Assembly: GCF_037392515.1 (NCBI RefSeq)
Contig: NC_090292.1
Span: forward strand, 45,683,747 to 45,747,746
Reading direction: 5' to 3'
Source of the DNA: Haliotis asinina
Lineage: Eukaryota; Mollusca; Gastropoda; Lepetellida; Haliotidae
DNA: 64,000 bases
Each line of letters starts with the position of its first letter. Position 1 is the first letter of the stretch. The notes below the pieces were generated by a model. That model was not told the DNA's origin and did not search any database. It saw nothing but the letters and a program-made list of their open reading frames with translations. The translations under genes were made by a program, and so were the position numbers. Shown here piece after piece: positions 9,847-21,800 of this stretch.

Positions 9847-12800
9847 ATGGCGCTCATGCAGACAGTGGTCATCATAGTCATTTTACACCATGTCTATTGT
9901 CAGCTGGTGTACAGCATGGACACTTGTCCCAGTGTGATATTCCACAGAAGGTCTGACATGGATGATCTGGTGTTTACTGGAAGTCTGATAGAAGAGATGA
10001 AGCAATTACACATGAGGGCTGAGTGTTTCTCTTTATGTCACTGGCGGAAGTTGTGTAATCTGGTCTTGTACAATCCTCTCACGAGGAAATGTAGATTACA
10101 CACTGAAGCCTTTGGTCCGTTGAGTGATAGCACAGTGGAGACTGGCTGGCAGTACTATGGAAGTAAGTATTACTAATAACAGTGAGACCCTGTAGAAAAT
10201 GGTGCTCTTTAGGCCAGTTTAAGTACACAAGCTCAAAATATATACTCTCTAAGAGAAAACAAAACTTGACATGTTGATTTGGAGTTTACTTACTCAGCGC
10301 ATTTAACTGATTCAAACATGACATCATTGCTTAATTACAGAAAAAAAATCCAAAACATTATTCTGGTGAAAGTGTTTCATAAAACCACAGAGAGCTATTA
10401 AAGCAACTTGGTCAGAGTGAACTGTCAGTATTTGCTGTAGCCACCATGAACATTGATAGCAAGTATACCAACTCAAGTCTCCAACCTCAAACCAGCCAGG
10501 ATAAGTGACATCAATTGGACATATATCGTGGGACCTTACCTTGCCCAAACGTCATTCTGACATTCTCAAAAAGTCCATATCATGTGACGAATGCCATCTC
10601 CTTCCGGTCCCCATCCCTGATACCGACTGGTCAGTATGCAGGGTTGGTGTCCAGTTTGGAGAACCAGTGACTTGCTGTAAGCATAACTAGACGGTTATCT
10701 ATCAAGGATAATGGAAACTCCGCTTTCTGGCTTTTTTACGGTCACCCAGTGGTAATCCACACAGCATCTTATCCCTCCGTTGTGCTCGTATACCAGCATG
10801 GGACTAACACTCATTCAGATACCGAAGGTTGATATACCCCCGTTTTCTTAAGGTGAGCCTCTTCCTATTCTGCGAACCCCAATGGAGTCTTGTGGAGGCA
10901 CTGTTTCACCAGTGTCTCGTCATCTGTGAGAACTGCACGTTCGAATGATATGAAGTCTGCCAAGTCCAAATCCTGACAGGCAAAGACAACTTTAAACTCC
11001 ACCTGCAGTTTGGCTACCTGTGCTTGGTCCTCGATTTCCAATTCCCTCCTCGATCTGGAGAACTAGTCTCGCAGGTGCTCTGGAACCTGTGTCTCCTGTT
11101 CGTCTTCCTCCACTATCATAGTGGTCTGACCTGGAGCAAGAGCTGTCACATCCGCCTCATAGACACTACCGACTGACACGGGGTGGGTTGCCATATTGAC
11201 CAAGGACACCACAGAAGGTGTAGGGACCTCGGCATTACTGCGTGCCCTCAAATCCCTAGGACAGGCTCGACAAGGCATTGATTCAATTCCTGACTGAGGT
11301 GACATGGTTCCCTTGTAGCCTGGTACCGATGTACGGTGCATTGACACTGCCTGCATAAATGTCACTCTGCACACCCCGGGTCATAGGAATTTCACATCCA
11401 CCTCTTGTAATAATTATTGTTCATCGTTGTACATTGATGTTTTTACTGTGCTTGTCAATATAATTAGCATCATAGAACACTTTCTTCATTCCCGTAGCTC
11501 TTCTTCCCGGTTTGGGACAATCTGAATTGAAGTGATTTGGATTGCTGCAGCTGAAGCACACTTGCTGCTTGGCTGGACTTGGCGAACATGACCTTGGCCC
11601 TGACCTCGCGTCCCATGATTCATGAGATTTAACCGTAGTCATCAGGCCCTCAAAGACTGACCAATGCTCACATTTCCAACCGTGTGTCGATATCAAGTAC
11701 ACTCGACGTCTCATCCAGTGCTGAGTGCTGCCTCAGATGAAACCCTCACTTGACTGGATTGTACCTCCTCCTCGTCTATCTTGACAGTAAGGACGTTTCG
11801 CCCTCCTTGCTTATACAGTGACTGAGAGTAAGATATGCCTGACCCCATTGATGGTTTTCTCCAGTGACGTCAGATTTAGGTTACATATCAGATTTTCGGT
11901 GTGACAGTTTTCGTACTATACAGGCTAAACCTATATGGCAGTACTGGCAGATATCCTGGACTGTCTATCCACTGCATTACTCTTTCTACCGCCTCACTAT
12001 TATCCGTCACTGTTTCAGAGGTATGTATACATATTTCCACATTGTTAAGGGACATTTCACTCTTCTTCTTCATCATTAAGTCTGTGTTTCTTCTGATCAT
12101 GGCCTCTATTGATTTCATCATTTTGATTGATACTAGGCCAGTGTCCTAGGAACCCAGATTATATGGTGTGAAGGCAGATTCCAACCCAATTCCTTGTGTG
12201 ACGTGCCTCTTGCTGGCCTGGGCCTGTGCACCCTCATCATCACGCTTCCGAATTGGTGGGTCAGGCGTGGCTGTGTTATCCCCAAACTCATCCCGTTAAA
12301 TGGGTTGGATGTGGTCCTTCAACTTTGGACATGAAGTGTAATCAAATGATGGCACCAAGGCTTCCCAATTCCGACATTCTTCCAATTCTGATATGTCCTC
12401 ATGAGGAATATTAAGCCCGGTTCTTTTAATTCCCAGAATACAACTTGTCCGGCTTAGTGACAGCCCTCTCTTCATGAATTCTTTTACCGTTGAAAAATTT
12501 ACAAGGAATGGTTACGGAGCCATTTTGCATAAACGCTCTTCATCAAAGTGAAGTTTGAATGTCAAAACCCAAGTTTTCTCAGATCACTCAAGCAGTTCAG
12601 TGCATCACATCTACCAAGTCATACATTATCAAAAATTCGCTCATCACATGGATCACAAGCAATCCGATTCATTGCTGCTGTAGGCAACTAACCACGACTG
12701 ACAACATTGCACAATTTGTCCGCTAGGCTAGCTTGAGGACCAGGCGAGTGAACCGGCCTCCAAGCTGAAAAATGGTTAATCTGTTCTCCAGAAGGCTTTA

Positions 12801-15800
12801 ACATCCTACACTTCGGAAATCGACCCGGAAAAATGCTAACAGAATTTTGTAAATGCCACAATCAGTCCTACGACACTTAGACCATGATAGGGAATTTTCC
12901 CAATCGCGGGAAAACTGAAACGCACGCTACAGCTACCTGAGATGGGAAAATGGGAATTCCAACACGTACACCGTACTGATTATTAGTTTCCTTAGGACTC
13001 TAGAACACTTGAGATGTTATCTACGATTCTGCAATTGTAGTAAAATTTCCCAAATACCAGGATTTACATGGATTTACAAGACAGGCGTGTACTTACAACC
13101 ATGTCTTCTGTAGACTTCCTGTTTATCCTCGCCGTCCTCGGCAGTTTCCGCCGCTTCCTGTCTCAAGTTATAGCCAAGAACCACCGGCGATCAACACACA
13201 CGCATCTGATGTAAGCCTGTACCGAATAAATAGCCACGGTTCTTCAAGACAAAGTTGTTGTTCTTCCAACATCTGCACATCAAACGTATCACAAAGATGT
13301 TTAATGGTGGATAAAACGTGTGATCGAGAAGACCAAGGTAACCCCTGAACATTGCTTTGCTTGTTTGAGGAGACTGTCAACCACGTGAGCTTGAGTATTA
13401 TCATGCTTCACAGATGAACCATGGGAACGACGTGACGTTCAACTGGCCTTCTGGGAAAAACAGCCTGACTTCTCATAGCTAAGTGCGCACTGTCTGGTCT
13501 GAGATTCAGCGCAGCCCAGCGATTTCGACTGTTGTGGATGATGCGGTCGTGGTGTTTGCACGAAGATGTCTCAACCGTATGTAGCGATCTTGGGCGGCGG
13601 CGGTGGTGGTAACTGCAGGTTGACCTGACCTGAGTTTGTCATTAACACTCCAACCTCTGTTACATCGGCCCCAAAGGTTTGTGATGGTTTGTCTGGACAT
13701 GCTAATGTGCCTTGCCACCTCATGCCAAGATGCCCGTCCTTGTAAACGGCCAATGGTGTTTTGCCGATGAGCTTCTGTCACTGTTTTCATTCTCCCCTCG
13801 TCTATTGTGGCTTAAGGTAATGCATGTTGGGTACCATTGATGTGGCCAACAGTCACAAACTTTGGCTCAGTGTGGTACACAATTTCATGATGCACGTGCA
13901 TTTCATGTACGGTGCGCTTTAGGGATTCACTAGAGACGTGAGTGTAACATTACATTTTTATTCACCATTACTTTTTTTGACCACCATTCTCAAGCATGAT
14001 TCAACATTGTGCCAATTAATTTCTTAAAATGCAAATGTTCTATATCAAATATTCCTTGTTTGTTTGGGTTTTTTATGTGTGTATGTGTTGTTTGTAAATT
14101 TACCATAAATACATGACAATTGCTATTTCAAACGCGGACAAGACAAGACATTGGGCTACATCAACATCTGAAGGTAGATCACTATACTAGGGACCATGGG
14201 AACTTACGGTACATTTGCTTCCTGCATGGGTCAGTTACTAATGTGTGGCACTGTTATGGTTCTAAATAATGTCCACCGCTGTTACGTATAACTAAACCAG
14301 AATATATACCCCTTTTCCAGTTGTATTTTGTTTAAACTTGTCGTTGCCCATCTGTCTACATTTACAGGAAACCTCGAAATCCAGTACACGGCGACGAAGT
14401 GGCTGTTGGTGCTAATGTCTATCATTTGTTCCCAGTTTCCTGTGCCAACTTTAGACTTGACAATGCGCATGCAGATGTTGACATCATCAACACTGCCCCT
14501 AAAGACGTCTGCCACTCCAACATCATTGTGGCCGACGACAACACATCTTCCTGTTATACGGGAGCATCATGGGATGTGGTGCCGGTCAAGTGTGTGTCAT
14601 GTTACATAGGACTACCAAGAAAGTACGCGGTAGGTTGAAGATGATCGGTAATGTAGATGTCTCAGTCAGTGTTTACAATCAGGCAATGTATACGATGATT
14701 GAAATAACCAGTTAATGTGTACATTCCCTGTATCACCCAGTTACTATACATTGTCTAAGATTTCAAGGCATCGTGTACATTGCCTGATTAATTAGCCCCA
14801 TTACTGTACAGATTGACTTATTGTTCAACGCAGATTATTGAGAAGATAAAATGAGCACTGCTTTCGTTCTCTGATCTCTGTTTACCAAGTAATGTTTATA
14901 GTTTACATTAATCCAGTCTTCCTTAAAGCAAATGTTTCCATACAAATAACGTTTGTTTGCCTCTGATTGTTGGACAGGGATTATTGAGAAGACAAGAAAG
15001 TCATTTTGATGATCGAGCGGTAGCTAGTGTGGACAAACTTTAATCCCACAGACTACTCAATGGTATTATTATCTCCCAATCAAACATCAAACATACCTTT
15101 CACATCACGGTGAAGTCGCTCCACTATTCCACTGATGTATATTGATATACACCAGTATCTTGAATGATGACAAACAGGACAAGACTGATTAATAATCAAA
15201 GCTTTTGTACTGTATTCTTCAAAAAAAGTAAGGGAACCTGAACTTTACAGTCTGGTAGAGAAAATCCATTGAGGAACGCTACAATGGCATTCATCGTGTG
15301 CATTTTATTATTGTAGCAACCTCATTTAGCATTCAATCCCATATATATCTCAATTTCGACATTGAAAGTAGAGTTCCCCTACATTTTCTAAAGAGTATAT
15401 GTAAGAAATCAAATGTGATATCATCGTGGTATGTTCACGTGGTTAATACAGTGAGAACTCACCACTTGCGTAACCATTCATTGTGGTTGTGTTTTACCAA
15501 CAGTACCCGTTCGCAGGACACTCAGAAGACGTGAACTTTGACCTTGCTGCAGGGATGAAACTGAAGCTGGAAGTGTCTGGAGATAGAACTGGATAGTAAA
15601 ATCACTTGTTTTATATACTGCACCTGATTTGTTTGCACTGATAGAATACTTTAGCAATATATTTGCTGCACACATGCATTGTGTTAAATAAAAAAAAAAA
15701 AAAAAAAAAAAAAAAGGCACCCGTGGCGAGCCACCTCCTCGTGGTGGGTGCTGGGTAACGCCAAGAGCTCGCCGACACCCCCGTAGTGGACCCGGGGGGA

Positions 15801-18800
15801 TATTTGGTCCACCAACCCGTTTGCCGTGGGTTGCGGCCCTGTGTCGGTGGAGGAAGGGATCCTGGTGGTTGAGGGCAATAGGAGCTTGCAACCGTGTTCC
15901 TGTTGCTCAATACACCACTTTGGCCCTTACTTCGCCTAGACGGGTGGTCGAATGGGCCCGGTTCGACCAATCGGCTGGTCATGCCAAGCCCTGTGCATGG
16001 GGTATTATTATATTTATCAATGCACATACACCATTTGGAATTGTTGTAAATTTGGACTTGGCTTTATAATCTAAAACATTTTTGAATTTGAAATATGTTG
16101 CTCTGTATTTTGCCTAGAGTCCTATGCCAGAAGGCGATGGCTCATGGGCCAATCTGGTAGAATTATTAATCTTTTAATTCTTCTGCTGGAGTATATCATC
16201 CGGGTATCCTTGGTGCTGCAAGCTGGAGGCCCGCTTGCTTTAGCATTGTCCTTGTGATACTCCGTGGTGGGTGGGGAGCTCGGATGATGAACCATATTAC
16301 CTTAACCATGGCCTACGAAATACCACTTAAAAAAACAAAACGTCCACTTGATATTGACCCTGTTGATACTGACCTGAGACCATCTGCATCGATTGAATAT
16401 TGGCCACGATTCATTGTGATTGAGACACCTGACAAGACACCGTTAAAACTGAACCCCTTTGCTGTGTCCAAGGGTATTCAGGGTATTGCAGGGGAGGTGA
16501 AAAACATTAGACGCTTGCGTTCGGGTGCCCTGCTAGTTGAATGCGGGAAAAAACAACAAGCAACGAACCTCATGAACATAAAATCTTTCGTGGGCATTCC
16601 GGTCACGGTCTCTGCTCACAAGACCTTGAATACAAGTAAAGGTATTGTGAGAGATCGTGATCGATTGTTGGATGATATGTCGGAACTTGATATAGGATCT
16701 GAAATGAAGGATCAAGGTGTGCTCTATGTCAAGCGCTTTTCAACGCGGAGAAACAACGAAACCATCAAAACGAATACGTACCTGTTTACTTTTTCATCTC
16801 CAAATGCACCCAAATCAGTGAAGGCAGGCTACTGTAACATACAAGTTGATACCTACATCCCCAACCCGCTCAGGTGTTTTAAATGCCAGAAATATGGACA
16901 CGGTGTGAATACTTGCACATTGTCTGTTGTGTGTGCTCACTGTGGTGAGAAGACACACACAACAGAAGATTGTGACAGTGATTATAAAAAATGCACCAAT
17001 TGCTCAGGCGACCATTCGTCCTTTTCTAAACAGTGCCCTATTTGGAAAGAGCAAATGGAGATCAATAAAATAAAATTTACACAAAATATCTCCTTTTCTG
17101 AGGCCAAAAAACTGGTAAAGAGATCTGAACTTTCAGAAAGTTATGCTACAGTAGCAAAAACATCATTGGGGTCTAGTTCTAAAACAACGTCATCCACAGG
17201 CTGTCAAACTACCTTGACTTGGGTCAATTGCGACTCTCCACAACATTTGTGCACTGCTATATCATCACAGACTGAGGAATCACTTCCTAATACCTCAAAG
17301 ACTTCGTCTGATCATAAATCAGCATCTCAGTCACACTCAAAGTCTCAATCTACAGCTGAGAGTCAACAAACGGTGAAAAGTAAACCGAAGCCAAAGCCTG
17401 ATGCTTCAAAACAACAAAGTGGCAGAGCTCCTAAAGGATCACAAAATAAAATTCAATTGTACAATAAATATGGGTCTCTTGAAGAAATGGACGTTTCTGA
17501 AAATGTCCATTCTAGGGCACATAGCTTGTCGCCCTCCAAAAGAGTGCGGGGTAGATCCCCAATAAATCCCCCTAAAAGATAGTTTATTCCACTAATATTG
17601 TACAGTGGAACTGCAGAGGATTGAGGACTAATTTACATGAATTACAGCTATTAGTCCAAGATTTTACACCTTCAGCGATATGTCTCCAAGAGACATATTT
17701 AAAACAAACAGATACATTTAATTTTCGTCAGTTTAACACATATCATTGTTTTGCACCTCCGGGTGATCGGGCCACTGGCGGATCATCCATTCTAGTCAAA
17801 CAAAACGTTATTCAAAGCCCTGTTTCACTTAATACTAATATGCAGGCTGTTGCAGTGAGAATTACGTTACATGTAGCGTTTACGCTATGCTCTCTTTATA
17901 TTTCTCCGTCTTCGACGTTTGCTAAAACTGATCTTCAAGCTCTATATGATCAGCTCCCGAAGCCCTGTATTATAATGGGAGATTTAAATGGGCACAACCC
18001 ACTCTGGGGTAGTATAACTACTAACACTAAAGGGAAATTGTTAGAGGACTTTTGTTCTGACAATGATTTGTGTATTTATAATGATGGTTCCAGCACATAT
18101 TTACATCCTGGTACAGGGACCTATTCTGCTCTTGACTTGTCTCTGACAACTTCCGAACTACTAAACGAATTCGAATGGTCAGTCCACGATGACCTCTGTG
18201 GAAGTGACCATTTTCCTACTATATTAAAAGCTGTAACTCCATCCGATGTTCCTCCGTCATCAAGACGGAATTTTAAAAAGGCTAACTGGGCTTTATATGA
18301 AACACTGTGTGCTGAAAAACGTAAACCTGAACGTTTTATTGACGTTCCCGATGCTATTAAATGCTTTTCTGATGAACTGAATTCCATAGCTGATGAGTGT
18401 ATACCAAAGTCCTCTGTAGTTCCACACATAAGAAAACCATGGTTCAACGATGAGTGCAAACAAGCTAGGAAGGCAAGGAAAAAAGCAGAACATTATTTCC
18501 GTCGCCATCCTATGGTGCATAATTTAAATAAATTTAAAATTTTAAATGCTAAAGCACGGCGTACTTTTAAACAGAGCAAACGCCAATCTTGGCAAAATTA
18601 TGTATCTAAAATAAATTCTCGGACACCCATGTCCAAGGTATGGAACATGGTCCAGAAAATCAAAGGCAAAGGTACTAAATCTACTGTCCATCATCTTAAA
18701 GATGGAGATCAATTACTTACTGATAAATCAGATATCGCAAATAAATTGGGCGAAACACTCGCTAAACACTCTTCCTCTTCTAATTATTTACCTAAATTCC

Positions 18801-21800
18801 AGCAGTATCAAAAAGAACAAGAAAAGAAAAACTATTAATTTCAATTCTGATAATGGGGAAGATTATAATGAAACGTTTTCTATTCATGAACTCCATACTG
18901 CTCTTGATCAGGCTCATGACACTGCTACTGGAGCTGATAACATACATTATCAACTCCTGAAGCACTTACCAGAATCCTGCCTAGAAACTCTCCTAAATAT
19001 TTTTGATGATATTTGGACATTGGGTAACTTTCCTCCGTCATGGCGTGACGCCATAGTAGTACCAATACCTAAACCTGGACGTGATCATACGGATCCATCC
19101 AATTATCGTCCGATTTCATTAACAAGCTGTGTTTGCAAGACCATGGAACGCATGATAAATAATCGACTTGTTTGGTACTTGGAAACTAATAACCTTATCA
19201 CAGATATACAATGTGGTTTCCGCAAAAACAGAAGTACTGTCGATCACTTAGTGCGTTTAGAATCATTTGTTAAAAATGCACTGAATCACAAACAACACGC
19301 TGTGTCTATCTTTTTTGATCTTGAAAAAGCATATGACACTACTTGGAAATATGGCATTTTACGAGATTTACATGACTTCGGCTTGCGAGGTCGTTTGCCT
19401 GAATTTATTGCCAAGTTTTTAAATAACAGACAATTCCAGGTCCGCGTGGGCTCTACCCTGTCTGATCATTACAATCAGGATCAGGGTGTTCCACAAGGCA
19501 GTATTTTGTCAGTCACTCTTTTTAGCATCAAGATCAACAGTTTATCTAAAGTTTTAAACGATTCAATTGATGGGTCGTTATTTGTGGATGGTTTTAATAT
19601 TTCTTGTCGTGGTAAAAATATGCATACCATTGAACGGCAATTGCAGTTGTGTTTAAACAGGATTAATAAATGGTGTCTTGAAAACGGCTTTAAATTTTCT
19701 AAATCAAAAACTAACTGCATACATTTTTGTCGAAAATACAAACCACATAAAGACCCTGAACTGTCTCTAGATGGGACGCCCATTAAGGTTGTGAAGGAAG
19801 CCAAGTTCTTGGGTCTAATCTTTGATTCACACTTAACGTTTTTACCACATATTAAATCACTTAAAAGTAAATGCCTGAAAGCTCTTGACTTGTTGAAAGT
19901 GGTTTCAAATTCAAAATGGGGAGGGGATCAAGCTACCCTTCTCCATTTCTCGTTCGTTCTAAATTTGATTATGGCTCCATCGTCTATGGTGGAGCCTGCA
20001 AAAGCAATCTTAAACTTCTTGATCCTGTCCATCACCAAGGTCTAAGACTTTGTCTTGCGTCCTTCAGAACTTCACCTATTGACAGTCTTTACGTTGAGGC
20101 CGATGAGCCATCTCTTGCACAACGCCGTATCAAATTATCTTTACAATATATCACAAAACTATACTCTAACGAATCTAACCCTGCATATAACTGTGTCTTC
20201 AATCCCCTTTATCAGGATTTGTATAGCAAAAAGTCTTCTCTTGTTCCACCTCTTGGGCTCAGAATAAAGCCGTTTATTGCTGCTGCTGGTATTGAGCTGG
20301 ACAATATAGCTCCTTCCCGTCTTCTTTCCTCTCCCCCATGGCAGTTGGTTAGGCCACAGGTTGACCTAACATTAACTACATTTAAAAAATCAGAAACTAA
20401 TGAATTACAGTATAAACAAGAATATAATCAATTGAAACATACATATAACAATTACAAATCCTTATGTACAGATGGGTCCAAGCACGGTGGAGCAGTAGCT
20501 TGTGCTACTGTCATTGGATCCAGAACAATATCTTCTAGATTACCAGATAATAGTTCTATTTTTACAGCAGAAGCTAACGCCATATTAACAGCTCTTAAAT
20601 ATATTCAAAGACACCCGAAACGTAAACAGTATATAATATATTCCGACTCTCTTTCTTGTCTTCAGGCTATTAAAAACATTTCTTGTAAACATCCGCTTTT
20701 AATTGAAATTATTGAATTGTATAATACTCTTGCTACTGGCCAATACGACATCGTCTTTTGTTGGTTACCCAGTCACGTAGGTATTTCTGGGAATGTGATG
20801 GCCGATCTTGCTGCCAAGGCAGCACTCAACAAATCTGTGACACCACTTCTTATCCCATACTCTGATTATAAAGCCAGCATTAGAACGTACATCCGTGATC
20901 TGATGCAGAAGAAGTGGGACACCCAAGTGGGCATAAATAAATTACATGCAATAAAACCCTATATTGGTTACACCTACTTGGGTTGTCAGTCCAGATTTGA
21001 AGAGGTCATCATGCGACGATGTCGTATTGGCCACACACGATACACACATGAATATTTGCTTAAAGGTGAAGATCCTCCGTTTTGTATCCCTTGTGATGAA
21101 AGAATCACAGTCAAGCATGTCTTGCTTGACTGTGTGGAATATTCCATCACAAGGGATAACTTTTTTAAATCAAGAACTATGAAGGATCTTTTTAGTAATG
21201 TTAGTGCTCATTTAATCATTGCATTTTTAAAAGAATTAGAACTGTTACATGACTTGTAAATAGAATACTATTTTATAATTGGAAGTTGAATTATCAACTT
21301 AAGATTGTTAGTGGCTGTATCCTCGAAGGGGGTTGAAGTACCGTAAAATTATTGTCCTCCTGAGAGGGTACGTAAGTCCAAAAACAGTATAAGTCAGATT
21401 TAATCTTCCACTTTTTAATCGTAGAATATATGTCATTTTAAATTGTGGCTAATCTTGGATACAGTCGCCAGCAGCTGAGGGGATGGTGTAAACCCAGCTA
21501 GGGACCATGCAGGTAGCAAACGTACTGTAAGTCCCCATGGTCCCTAGTATGGTGATCTACCTTCAGTTGTTGGCGATCTATAGCCTGTTTGTATGTTGCA
21601 TTGTCCGAATAGTGATATTAGTTTTATCTTTCCACACTAGTTTTAATCCAAATTGTGATATTCTAGTTGTTTTACTGTCCCTCGTTGACAGGTTTTTTTA
21701 GTATCCATATATTTCATTTCAGTATTTAACGTTCTCGTCACGATATGGCTGAGATATTGCCGATGTGACGTTAAATATTAACTCACTCACTCACTCACTT

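Larger units (their letters stand above)
15716..21798 (+). mobile_element. I-group LINE, copy 1, full length (6.08 kb)
   Basis: Starts at GGCACCCGTGGCGAGCC after the A-run and ends in (ACTC)n with flanking TTAAATAAAAAAA duplications. The parts are a GC-rich 5' UTR (15716-16307), ORF1 (16308-17582), ORF2 with endonuclease, RT and RNase H (about 17585-21259) and a 540-bp 3' UTR. The RNase H domain and CCHC ORF1 place it in the I group (I/Nimb-like). It is inserted in the sense direction in the intron after the 15504-15595 lectin exon, 120 bp past the donor. ORF1 is intact. ORF2 has two compensating frameshifts and a changed RT active-site residue, so this copy cannot move by itself. Confidence 0.92.

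Noticed and set aside
15478-16069. Several 60-140 codon frames on both strands with poly-Phe
   Set aside because: They cross the A-run and the GC-rich LINE 5' UTR. The same frames recur at the other LINE 5' ends (30.8-31.1 kb, 61.3-61.6 kb) only because the DNA is conserved.
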